NCBI GenBank assembly: GCA_015523605.1
Contig: WAKC01000032.1
Location: forward strand, 1 to 33,264
From: Candidatus Geothermarchaeota archaeon
GTDB taxonomy: Archaea > Thermoproteota > Nitrososphaeria > Geothermarchaeales > JDFR-13
Reading direction: 5' to 3'
DNA: 33,264 nucleotides
This document shows, piece by piece, positions 24,868 to 32,794 of this stretch. A model generated the notes under the pieces. The model ran no database searches. It saw only the letters and a list, made by a program, of their open reading frames with translations, and was not told where the DNA came from. Position numbers and translations under genes: made by a program. Within the stretch, counting starts at the first letter, position 1. Each line of letters opens with the position of its first letter.

Positions 24868-26172
24868 ATGGATAACCGTGTAATGGCTGTATTAGCTATC
24901 GTACTTCTAGTTGTAGGGTTTGCCGGTGGATACTTCGTCGGTCTACAGTCAGCGCCTACCCCAGAGCCTACAGAGGAGCCCACTACACCCACTACTCCTC
25001 CTCCGGCTGAGGAGCCTAAACTGACGGGGACAATACCTATCGGAGTGGTTATGATCGGTAGTATTGCACCGAGAGAATTGCCTCCTCTGGAGGACTGGGT
25101 AGAGAGTGAAGTGAACGACTATCTCGCAAAACTAGGTTATGAATTTAAGATCGACTTGCTATATGAAAATGCGGAGAGGTCTTCCGACCTTGCGCTAGAG
25201 AAGGTTCAGCTTCTACACTCTCAGGGTGCTAAGATCATTCTTGGAATGAGGTGGAGTAGCTCTATACAGAAGTCTTATGACTATGTTAATGAGAACAAGA
25301 TCGTAGTTATTAGCGAGGGTTCAACAAGTCCTAGGCTAGCTATTCCAAATGATTATGTATTTAGGCTTCCTCCAAATGACTTGAAGCAGAGTAGAGCTAT
25401 TATGGCCATCCACCAGGATATTGGAACAGAGGCTGTAGTACTACTCTATAGAGGAGATGCATGGGGTGACGGTCTAAGAGACGAGTTCGTAAAGCTTGCA
25501 CAGGACGCTGGAATCGCTGTAGTAGGTGAGGTTAGATACAGTCCAGAGGCTACAGAGTTTAGTGGTGAGGTAGCTACACTGGCTGACTATGTCTCACAGG
25601 CTCTCCAGCAGTATGATAGAGTAGCTATCCAGACATTCGTCTTCGACGAGGTCGCAACAATACTACAGCAGGCAGCCGATTATGATGTGTTAATGAGTGT
25701 CCCATGGATCGGTAGTGATGGACAGGTAGGTGTAGACGTCGTTGTCCAGGACGCTGGTCAGCAGGCCTTCATGACTTTACAGCTTAGTACAATCTTCGCA
25801 CCCGCAGAGAGCCTAAAGCACCAGGCCTTCGTCGAGAAATACATTGAGATCGCCGGCTTCGAACCAGGTACATACACCAAGGCATTCTATGATTCGGTAT
25901 GGATTGCTGCCCTATCAATTGCACATGCTGGTGAATATGACGGTGAGAGGATAAAGGATATAGTACCTCTAGTTGCAGAGAACTTCTTCGGAGTAACTGG
26001 ATGGACAAAGCTTGATGAGGCTGGTGATAGAGAGGCTGCCGTATATAACATGCAGTTCGTAGCAGAAACAGCACCTGGAAAGTATGAGTGGGTAGATGCT
26101 GGAAAGATAGACGTACTATCAGGCCAGATAACCTGGGATAACAAGCCAGACTTTAGTAGATTCGGGTGGTAA
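24868..26172 (+). CDS. livK: ABC transporter substrate-binding protein, LivK-like
   Basis: Extracytoplasmic binding protein of 434 residues for amino acids (branched-chain or other). An N-terminal hydrophobic segment (VMAVLAIVLLVVGFAGGYFVGL) acts as signal or anchor and is followed by an archaeal-style Pro/Thr/Glu linker (about 29-50). A two-lobe periplasmic-binding fold of the Peripla_BP_6 type follows: GTIPIGVVMIGSIAP start, LHSQGAKIILGMRWSSS, VVISEGSTSPRLA, and FRLPPNDLKQSRAI. No lipobox cysteine is seen. Translation starts from GAGGTGGTTGA-ATG. Its high GAG/GCT/CAG content and strong RBS suggest high expression. It is first in the livK-livG unit. Confidence 0.9.
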   Translation: MDNRVMAVLAIVLLVVGFAGGYFVGLQSAPTPEPTEEPTTPTTPPPAEEPKLTGTIPIGVVMIGSIAPRELPPLEDWVESEVNDYLAKLGYEFKIDLLYENAERSSDLALEKVQLLHSQGAKIILGMRWSSSIQKSYDYVNENKIVVISEGSTSPRLAIPNDYVFRLPPNDLKQSRAIMAIHQDIGTEAVVLLYRGDAWGDGLRDEFVKLAQDAGIAVVGEVRYSPEATEFSGEVATLADYVSQALQQYDRVAIQTFVFDEVATILQQAADYDVLMSVPWIGSDGQVGVDVVVQDAGQQAFMTLQLSTIFAPAESLKHQAFVEKYIEIAGFEPGTYTKAFYDSVWIAALSIAHAGEYDGERIKDIVPLVAENFFGVTGWTKLDEAGDREAAVYNMQFVAETAPGKYEWVDAGKIDVLSGQITWDNKPDFSRFGW

Positions 26173-26180
26173 CACCCTCT

Positions 26181-26193
26181 CTCCCCATTTTTT
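26181..26193 (+). terminator. Possible oligo-T terminator after livK
   Basis: A pyrimidine-rich stretch, CTCCCCATTTTTT, lies 8 nt after the livK stop. Archaeal termination often uses such T-runs without a hairpin. It may reduce transcription of livG relative to the abundantly needed binding protein. Confidence 0.4.
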
Positions 26194-26210
26194 ATATGAT
26201 ATAATTGATT

Positions 26211-26221
26211 AGGTGGGTGGA
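26211..26221 (+). promoter_or_regulatory. Ribosome binding site of livG
   Basis: AGGTGGGTGGA lies immediately before the ATG at 26222. Because this Shine-Dalgarno overlaps the GTG at 26213, it argues for the ATG as the true start. Confidence 0.5.
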
Positions 26222-26989
26222 ATGGCTGAAGTTTTAAAGGTAGTTAAAGCTAGGAAGACATTCGGTAACCTTGTGGCTGTGGACGATGTATCCCTATCTA
26301 TACAGAAAAATAAACTATCTATGATTATAGGGCCAAACGGAAGCGGTAAAACTACCTTGATAAACTGTATAACCGGATATTTAAAGATGGATTCTGGCAA
26401 GGTTTACTATAAAGGTAAGGACATAACCGACTACCCTCCACATAAAAGGATTGAGCTTGGATTAACCAGGACATTCCAGATACCCTCTCCATTTAAAAGA
26501 CTTCCCGTGTTGGATAATCTATTGGCCTCATATAGATTCAACCCAGGAGCCAAGCTAATTAACGCGCCGTTTAGAATGAGATGGGTTAAACATGAGGCGG
26601 AGGCCGTAGAGAAGGCATATGAAGTACTTGAACTTTTAAACCTTACTCATGTGAAGGATCAGCTGGCTGAGAACTTAAGTGGTGGACAGCTCAAACTACT
26701 TGAGATTGGCCGTAGCCTTATGACGGAGGCAGATACAATCGTAATGGATGAGCCAGTAGGAGGTGTGAACCCATCTCTAGCTCACGAGATATTCAAGCAT
26801 ATAAGGAATTTGATCGAGAATCATGGTAAGACATTCCTCATTATCGAGCATAGACTGGAGGTCGCTGTGAAATATGTTGACTATGTATATGCTATGGCAT
26901 ATGGAAAATTGATTGCCGAGGGTGATCCTGAGACGGTACTAACAGATAGCAAGGTTGTGGAAAGCTATCTAGGTACCCCGGTAATCTAA
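26222..26989 (+). CDS. livG: Branched-chain amino acid ABC transporter ATPase, LivG type
   Basis: ATPase subunit of 255 residues. Walker A GPNGSGKT (37-44), the LivG-typical RIELGLTRTFQIPSPFKRLPVLDNLL, ENLSGGQLKLLEIGRSLM signature region, Walker B TIVMDEPVGGVNP, and H-loop in LIIEHRLEV. It works with LivF as a heterodimer on the LivHM channel. It begins 49 nt after livK. An upstream GTG at 26213 is possible but falls within the Shine-Dalgarno. It converges with the GT-C-like gene (4-nt overlap). Confidence 0.93.
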   Translation: MAEVLKVVKARKTFGNLVAVDDVSLSIQKNKLSMIIGPNGSGKTTLINCITGYLKMDSGKVYYKGKDITDYPPHKRIELGLTRTFQIPSPFKRLPVLDNLLASYRFNPGAKLINAPFRMRWVKHEAEAVEKAYEVLELLNLTHVKDQLAENLSGGQLKLLEIGRSLMTEADTIVMDEPVGGVNPSLAHEIFKHIRNLIENHGKTFLIIEHRLEVAVKYVDYVYAMAYGKLIAEGDPETVLTDSKVVESYLGTPVI

Positions 26990-29118
26990 TCATATATTTT
27001 TAAAATTGTTACATATCCATTGTTATATGCTACTTTAAATATCCTCCCAAGGAAGAAGTATTTAGATCTAAAGTCTCTATAATCCTCTGTAGAGATAACC
27101 ACATACTTTATCCCATATTCCATTGCTAGACTCCATATATCTTGGAATTCTACACCTTCTACCCCCTTATTCCTTCTGGTTATGAATCCAACTTCCAACT
27201 CTAGAGTTGGGTATTGGAAGACTATTAATAGTTTATCCTCCTCCCATGGAAGGAGGTAGGCATCATAGAAATCACTGCTCTTTAAAACAATGAATCCACC
27301 ATCAAATTTCAACCTAATGAGATCCTCTTCAATTGTATAGCTTATGAAGGTATTCCTATCTAGTTTTATTGGTATCCCTACATACCTTCCTGTCTTATTA
27401 ACAGATTCGAATCTAAGTTTGACTGTGTCTTCGCCTATTACCTCCATCTCTTGTATGATTATAAGTGACTTATTTGTCCAGTATATGGCTTGGAAACCCC
27501 GGCCATCAATAGTTACCAGTTCAGAAGCAGATATATTGAGTGGTGGGCCGGGTCTATAAGGATCTGAAAGCTCAACTACATCCCACACCGGGATATATAA
27601 AGCAGGTTCGTAATCTCCATATCTCCAATATCTAAATTCGATGGAATATCTCGGATTTAGATCGGCCTGGACAAATATCCTGTAGTGGGGTGATCTATAT
27701 TCATATGGTCCTCCAAAAATCGAGGATGAAATGAAATATTCCTCAACCTGACCTTTTCTAAAAAGCCATTTTGGATCAGTGTTTATATAGGCCTTTCGAT
27801 GGCTATATCCCTCTATCCACCTCCCCATCAATTCGTCGGCAGCGAATTTAGCATTGGAGTCTGTATTATCTCTTATCCATGTTAATGCGTCGTGGCGGCC
27901 CCACCATCCATATCTATCCCTCTCTTTATACCAATTATCTATCTTATATGGTGCTGTCGCACCATTTACAAAGAAAAGGCCTGTATATCCGATAAGTAAT
28001 ACTAGAATTATTACTACTCCAATTTTGCGTCTCCAATGTATGAAAACCTCCCAAAGATATGTTTTACGACTGTTTAGGAAGGATAGAGCCAATATTATCG
28101 GAATTGGCTGTGTAAGGAAGAGTATGAATCTATTATAGTCGAGTGCAATACCTAGGATGTAGCCGAAGGTTAGTATTATAGGTGTTGATAACCAGGCAAT
28201 AAATAGTGTGAAAGCGGTTCTATCAATCCTATATAGGATGTGTATGGAGTAGATGATTATGAATATTCCTATGATGAAGACGATGGGCTCTTTGAATATC
28301 CATACTATCATTTTGATATAATCAACTCTTAATTCATAAAAAGCAGCTTCATTATATGTGATGTAATCCTCTAGATACCCAAGGCCATATCTATATAGGG
28401 TGAGTATTAACCCGGTCAAAGCAGATAGACCGATTAGTTTCAAGCCCTCCCTATATTTTTTAGAGATAACTATTAACGCTAATCCCCATACAAGGAGTAA
28501 GGCAATATAGACTGCCGTTGAGAGGTGATGGGTAAATACTATTAACACAGATGTTATAAGTGGCTTCCATATCTTCTCCTCGTCTTTCAAGACTCCTAGC
28601 AAGTAATATATTGATATTCCTATTAGGAAGAAGCCAAGTAGATTGGGATACCCACCCCATCCAAATATCTCCATAAATCCAGGTGTAAATGATGTGAATA
28701 ATCCGGCCAGCAACGCTATCCATTTTACCCTAGTCAATCTATAGGTGATTAGATAGGAGGGGATAGGCTGTATAACGAGTAAGACCGTACCCAGGTATTG
28801 GACACCTGGTACGTCCCCTAATACAGCTCTGAAGATCGATATTAGGAATAGAGTGAGAGGTGGATATCCAAATACTATCTGACTACCCATAATATCGAGT
28901 ATATCCTTTGCATACTGAGGCTGGAATCCCAGGGCTTTAAGGATTACCGCTTCATAGGCCTTCGCATATTTTAGCCATTCCCCTGGGTCAGACCATAGGG
29001 GGAAGACTCTAGAGAATCCTATGTTAAATGTTACCAATATAGATATGACTACAGGTATTAGATATGGGTATCTATCATATACCTTCGATACAAAGTTTTT
29101 TAGGTATGCACCGACCAT
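26986..29118 (-). CDS. Polytopic membrane protein with GT-C glycosyltransferase-like architecture
   Basis: A 710-residue membrane protein. The first 400 or so residues contain about 11-13 hydrophobic helices with short loops. SDPGEWLKYAKAYE (43-56), after the first helix, sits where GT-C enzymes carry their catalytic acidic residue, and EIFGWGGYPNLLGF is a further conserved-looking loop. A C-terminal soluble domain of about 300 residues follows, starting DALTWIRDNTDSNAKFAADE and RWIEGYSHRKAYINT. This arrangement resembles oligosaccharyltransferase/PMT-like GT-C proteins, with W-x-x-D-N-T close to the external domain of STT3-like enzymes. A role in adding sugars from lipid carriers to surface proteins is inferred. 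The family assignment is tentative. It is monocistronic, convergent with livG and divergent from the MBL hydrolase. Confidence 0.65.
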   Translation of the reverse strand: MVGAYLKNFVSKVYDRYPYLIPVVISILVTFNIGFSRVFPLWSDPGEWLKYAKAYEAVILKALGFQPQYAKDILDIMGSQIVFGYPPLTLFLISIFRAVLGDVPGVQYLGTVLLVIQPIPSYLITYRLTRVKWIALLAGLFTSFTPGFMEIFGWGGYPNLLGFFLIGISIYYLLGVLKDEEKIWKPLITSVLIVFTHHLSTAVYIALLLVWGLALIVISKKYREGLKLIGLSALTGLILTLYRYGLGYLEDYITYNEAAFYELRVDYIKMIVWIFKEPIVFIIGIFIIIYSIHILYRIDRTAFTLFIAWLSTPIILTFGYILGIALDYNRFILFLTQPIPIILALSFLNSRKTYLWEVFIHWRRKIGVVIILVLLIGYTGLFFVNGATAPYKIDNWYKERDRYGWWGRHDALTWIRDNTDSNAKFAADELMGRWIEGYSHRKAYINTDPKWLFRKGQVEEYFISSSIFGGPYEYRSPHYRIFVQADLNPRYSIEFRYWRYGDYEPALYIPVWDVVELSDPYRPGPPLNISASELVTIDGRGFQAIYWTNKSLIIIQEMEVIGEDTVKLRFESVNKTGRYVGIPIKLDRNTFISYTIEEDLIRLKFDGGFIVLKSSDFYDAYLLPWEEDKLLIVFQYPTLELEVGFITRRNKGVEGVEFQDIWSLAMEYGIKYVVISTEDYRDFRSKYFFLGRIFKVAYNNGYVTILKIYD

Positions 29119-29213
29119 AACAATCTTATATTATCATAATAGGAATCACTATATATTCGTTGGATACACAGCCTTATATAGCAAATCGGTTATTTAGATT
29201 GGATTGACCAATT
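29119..29213. promoter_or_regulatory. Divergent promoter region
   Basis: Gap between the GT-C-like gene and the MBL hydrolase. Rightward, TTATTTAG near 29189-29196 lies about 22 nt before the ATG at 29214, and CTTATATA at about 29173-29180 is a second candidate. Leftward, the ATTATCATAATAG stretch near 29130-29145 is AT-rich, but no single box stands out. Confidence 0.3.
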
Positions 29214-29885
29214 ATGGAGAAGAGATTCTTTAATATCGAGATATTTAGAAGGGAGATGGGTCCATTACAGACTAATGCCTATATAGTGTCTACTGGAAAG
29301 GTATGTATGGTTATAGACCCTGGATTCCCTAAGGAGTCTGTAGAACTAGCAGAGTATATACTCGAAAGAAGACTGGAGGTTGAATATATAATCGCTACAC
29401 ATGGACATTTCGACCACGTACTAGGTGTAGACAAATTTAGGGAGCGTCTAGGTTATAAACCCAAGTTTTACATACATATAGATGATTTAAGCCTGCTTGC
29501 TACAGCTGGTGATGCCTTGAATAGATTCTTCGGGGTATATGTCAAGCCTCCAAAACCAGATGCATATCTATATGGTGGCGAGAAGTTCACGTTGAACGGC
29601 GTCGTTTTTGAAATTATACATACTCCAGGTCATACAAGAGGCAGCATCTGCATCTATATCGAGAGTGAGAAGATAATGTTTACTGGAGACACCCTATTCA
29701 GGGGGTCAATAGGTAGATATGACTTCCCAGAATCTGATGAAAATCTAATGCGGAAAAGCCTACAGAGAATCGCTAATATGGACCCAGAGATCAGAATATT
29801 TCCTGGACATGGAAACGAATCAACCTTGAATAATGAACTAGAGTTTAACGGGCCGCTCCGTGATATGCTCGGCCTTATCCCATAA
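29214..29885 (+). CDS. MBL-fold metallo-hydrolase, glyoxalase II-like
   Basis: Cytoplasmic zinc or iron hydrolase of 223 residues with the complete metallo-beta-lactamase metal site: THGHFDH (H63, H65, D67, H68), HTPGHTRGS (H140), FTGDTLF (D159) and FPGHGNES (H199). The opening MGPLQTNAYIVSTG is the usual glyoxalase II/YcbL-type start. It likely hydrolyses a thioester or other small ester, possibly detoxifying a glutathione-like or coenzyme thiol adduct; the gamma-glutamyltransferase in the window makes such a link thinkable but unproven. The start at the ATG 29214 is supported by the TATA-like box upstream. Confidence 0.92.
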   Translation: MEKRFFNIEIFRREMGPLQTNAYIVSTGKVCMVIDPGFPKESVELAEYILERRLEVEYIIATHGHFDHVLGVDKFRERLGYKPKFYIHIDDLSLLATAGDALNRFFGVYVKPPKPDAYLYGGEKFTLNGVVFEIIHTPGHTRGSICIYIESEKIMFTGDTLFRGSIGRYDFPESDENLMRKSLQRIANMDPEIRIFPGHGNESTLNNELEFNGPLRDMLGLIP

Positions 29886-29922
29886 ACCTCTATACTATAT
29901 TAGTCCTAACCTCTCTCTATTC

Positions 29923-31290
29923 TCACCCCCTAGATAGAGACTCTCTAAACATGTGGTAATATGTAGGGGCAAATATCGCAGTCTTTGGAATGGTGTCCAC
30001 TGTAATATACTCATTCGGTGCATGAGCTCTACCTCCATGTCCTGGACCAACACTTACCACATCTATTCCAAGTTTCCGGGTAAAGAGATACATAGGCGCT
30101 GACCCCGGCAATCTATAGACTATCTTCGGCTCCAAACCAAGTTGTTCGAGGCTCTTTTTAGCGGTCTGTGCAGATAACGAGTCTGGAGATGTCTGGCTCC
30201 ATGTATAACTATCTCTGAGGATTACATCAACGTATTCTTTTAAGCCAAGCCCCTCAATATGCTCTAGAAACTTTCTATATATTATATCAGGCTCCATATC
30301 TGGGACAAGTCTAAAGTCAATCTTTAAGATCCCCTCACTAGGCACAATGGTCTTAGTTCCCTCGCCACAGTATCCACTGCATAATCCATCTACATTCACA
30401 CTTGGATAGAAGATAATCTCTTTTACCAATTCCCGGATATCCTCAAATCTAAATCTATATATCCCATATGCATCTTTAAGATGCTCTGGAGGCATAGCAT
30501 CGATAATATCATCTATGTATCTAAGCTCTTCCTCCGACGGCTCTCTAAAACCACTATAGAGCCATTCAGGCTTGGGCCCTTCAAGAGGGTCTATTAGAGA
30601 TTCAACGATCTTAGCCAGTATAGCAGCCGGATTATAGAGGCCCCTCGCATAGCTACTATGCACATCATATTCACTCGTTTTCACCTTAATATCTATGAAG
30701 ATTATCCCCTTATTCCCAAGTATGATTGAGGGTTTTCCTCGTACGAACTCAGTAGGAATAGTGAATAGAGTTGTCGATGCATTCTTCAGTTCATCCTTCT
30801 TTGCTTCCACCACCTTAGGCATGGATGGGCTTCCAAGCTCCTCTTCTCCCTCGATGATAAAGTAAATTTTCATTGGAAGTTTTCCGTATACCTTTAGATA
30901 ATGTTCGAGGCCCAGTAGTGTGCTCATAAGAGCGCCTTTCGTGTTAAATGCGCCTCTTGCTATGATCATATCGTCTATTATTCTAGCTTCGAAAGGTGGG
31001 GCTATCCATTTGTCAAGGGGCTCTACGGGTTGGACGTCATACATTCCATAGTATATTCCACTGTATTCGTCTTCGCCTGCATATCCATATACGACGGGAT
31101 GTCCACCAAACTTAAGTAGATCTGCTTCTCCATCCAACCTATCTATAATGAAATCTCTAAGATAGCTCGCTGTCTCCTCTATACCCTCTCCCGTTGCAGA
31201 TATGCTTGGTTGTCTGAGAAACTCTCTCACTTCGTCTACAAGTTTAGATTCTAATCTCTTTATCTCTTGATAAAAATTCTCGAGGTTCAC
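29923..31290 (-). CDS. M20-family protein with substituted metal ligands
   Basis: A 455-residue protein of the M20 dipeptidase/carnosinase-like family by fold and length. The surrounding motifs are clear: DVQPVEPLDKWIAPPFEA, EGEEELGSP (E150-E151 intact), KPSIILGNKG, and GPGHGGRAHAPNEYI with the late histidine present. However, the first metal ligand His of the GHYDVQP motif is Met83 (GMYDVQP). The bridging Asp of the GRGAxDxKG motif is Asn116 (ARGAFNTKG). The aspartate expected before KPSI is also not found. It may therefore bind metal differently, act on another bond, or be non-catalytic. The frame is intact with no stop, so it is not a decayed copy. It sits with the MBL and deiminase-type genes in the catabolic cluster. 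The typical M20 at 18669 keeps every ligand. Confidence 0.85.
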   Translation of the reverse strand: MNLENFYQEIKRLESKLVDEVREFLRQPSISATGEGIEETASYLRDFIIDRLDGEADLLKFGGHPVVYGYAGEDEYSGIYYGMYDVQPVEPLDKWIAPPFEARIIDDMIIARGAFNTKGALMSTLLGLEHYLKVYGKLPMKIYFIIEGEEELGSPSMPKVVEAKKDELKNASTTLFTIPTEFVRGKPSIILGNKGIIFIDIKVKTSEYDVHSSYARGLYNPAAILAKIVESLIDPLEGPKPEWLYSGFREPSEEELRYIDDIIDAMPPEHLKDAYGIYRFRFEDIRELVKEIIFYPSVNVDGLCSGYCGEGTKTIVPSEGILKIDFRLVPDMEPDIIYRKFLEHIEGLGLKEYVDVILRDSYTWSQTSPDSLSAQTAKKSLEQLGLEPKIVYRLPGSAPMYLFTRKLGIDVVSVGPGHGGRAHAPNEYITVDTIPKTAIFAPTYYHMFRESLSRG

Positions 31291-31353
31291 ATAAAAAGAA
31301 TGGTTATTGAATGTGTAATAAGGAGTAAGTCTTCCCTTATAGAAGTTAGATGG

Positions 31354-32718
31354 TCACAACCATATCTCCTTTGATGCACATCTGATTCCTCCTCCACCCG
31401 CCTCTATATGTGGTATGTCTATCTCAATAACGTCTACACCATATTCTCTGAGATAGTTATTTACCTCTCTATTGTAACTGTCTACTAGAATTTTGTTATT
31501 CCCTAGGTTTAGAGCGTTTACCATTGTAATCTTGCTTGAGTTTTCGTGGGGAGGCTCGTCTACCTGTATACCGAGTTCTTTAAAGACTTCGAGGCCATTC
31601 CTAGTTATGAATGAATCCTTCTCTCGGATATATTCTAGGAATGAGTAGAGCCCCATCCTTGATGGGTCGATAAAGACTGTTTTCACCCCATTTAAATCTC
31701 CCAGATACATCATTACTACATCAAGATGTACGGCTCCGTATTCCCAATGCCTTATATAGGCTGAGATGGGGACTCCATATAACTTTATATTATCAGGTAA
31801 TATCCTCGATAGTGATTTGAAGGTTGGATGGTTGGAACCTCTTACACCTACCCCTGTAAATATTGCCTGTCCATTATCTCCATCAATTACTATGAAGTTT
31901 CCACCCTCTAGATAGGCCATCTCCACCCTATCACCTATGACTTCCCATCCCACCTTGTAAATAGGCTCTAACCCTATTTTCCGATATATCTTGATTAGGA
32001 TGTCTTCCTCACCACGTCTGAGGTGTAGAGCCATATTCCCTATAATCGGCTCTTTAAACCATGTAAGACTCTGGTCCCTCACATATCCAGTCTTTGGAAG
32101 GGATGGAGGTATATCCACAGATATAACAACTCCATTATAAATCTCCCTAACCTTTTCCACACCCTCTTTATCAACAGCTACGAAGGTCTCGACACCCTCA
32201 TTCTTGAGAGCCTTACTAATATTGATTATATCTTCTAGCCATCCCTCGAAGGTTGGAGTCTCAATACCACTGTATGTCTCCCTCTTCCAAAGCCAGTAAT
32301 CCCACCTACCCCTTACCTGTGAAAACTGTCTCTCGGAGGGAAGTACGAGTAGAACAGCTCTTTTACGGGAGTCTTCTGTATAGAGTCTCTTTGATCTATC
32401 AATCCAGCTTTTCAGCCTCTCGATATACTCTGAAGACTTCTTGAATAGGTCTTCAGGATCGGATATCTCTTCAGAATAGAGACTGTTTATAGCGTGCAGT
32501 ATAGGGATAATCTCTTTTAATACCTCGATTTCTATATCCAGACTATCTATTAAACTGTTTAGAGGTATGTATTCGCTTTTCTGTAGCTGTGTAACGATAT
32601 CCCTTTTTATCAGGATTGAATTATCAACTCCGTATCTAACATCTGGATTTGAAATAGCCTTATATACTCTGTATAGATTCTCAGGATCGATTTTCTGGAG
32701 GTCTTCTATTACTGGCAT
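31354..32718 (-). CDS. Guanidino-group-modifying enzyme (arginine deiminase superfamily) with long N-terminal extension
   Basis: A 454-residue protein whose C-terminal 250 or so residues match the pentein (GME) fold of arginine/agmatine deiminases, dimethylarginine hydrolase and amidinotransferases. Seen: RDQSLTW (214-220), EGGN (271-274), GAVHLDVVM (H331, D333), and EAGGGGIRCASKEIW with predicted nucleophile C447. The catalytic Cys-His-acid set is therefore present. The first 200 or so residues are atypical: a helical segment of about 110 residues, then a part starting AVLLVLPSERQFSQVRGRWD that may be the first pentein blade. Predicted activity: hydrolysis or transfer at the guanidino group of arginine, agmatine or a derivative. 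It lies 63 nt upstream of the M20-like gene. A TATATATT box at 32743-32751 lies about 28 nt before the ATG. Confidence 0.8.
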   Translation of the reverse strand: MPVIEDLQKIDPENLYRVYKAISNPDVRYGVDNSILIKRDIVTQLQKSEYIPLNSLIDSLDIEIEVLKEIIPILHAINSLYSEEISDPEDLFKKSSEYIERLKSWIDRSKRLYTEDSRKRAVLLVLPSERQFSQVRGRWDYWLWKRETYSGIETPTFEGWLEDIINISKALKNEGVETFVAVDKEGVEKVREIYNGVVISVDIPPSLPKTGYVRDQSLTWFKEPIIGNMALHLRRGEEDILIKIYRKIGLEPIYKVGWEVIGDRVEMAYLEGGNFIVIDGDNGQAIFTGVGVRGSNHPTFKSLSRILPDNIKLYGVPISAYIRHWEYGAVHLDVVMMYLGDLNGVKTVFIDPSRMGLYSFLEYIREKDSFITRNGLEVFKELGIQVDEPPHENSSKITMVNALNLGNNKILVDSYNREVNNYLREYGVDVIEIDIPHIEAGGGGIRCASKEIWL

Positions 32719-32742
32719 AGAATAAGATATTCATTGGATGGG

Positions 32743-32751
32743 TATATATTG
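32743..32751 (-). promoter_or_regulatory. TATA-like box of the deiminase-superfamily gene
   Basis: The reverse strand reads AATATATAC about 28 nt upstream of the ATG at 32718, giving a nearly leaderless transcript. The rest of the 76-nt gap serves the divergent radical SAM gene, for which only a weak AT-rich box (about 32776-32786) is visible. Confidence 0.45.
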
Positions 32752-32794
32752 GATACTCTATTTCATTTTGAGGGGTCTCTATAATTATTGGGAT

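Noticed and set aside
29923-31290. Pseudogene status for the M20-like protein
   Set aside because: No stop or frameshift, normal length, other family motifs conserved; substitution of ligands alone does not show decay.
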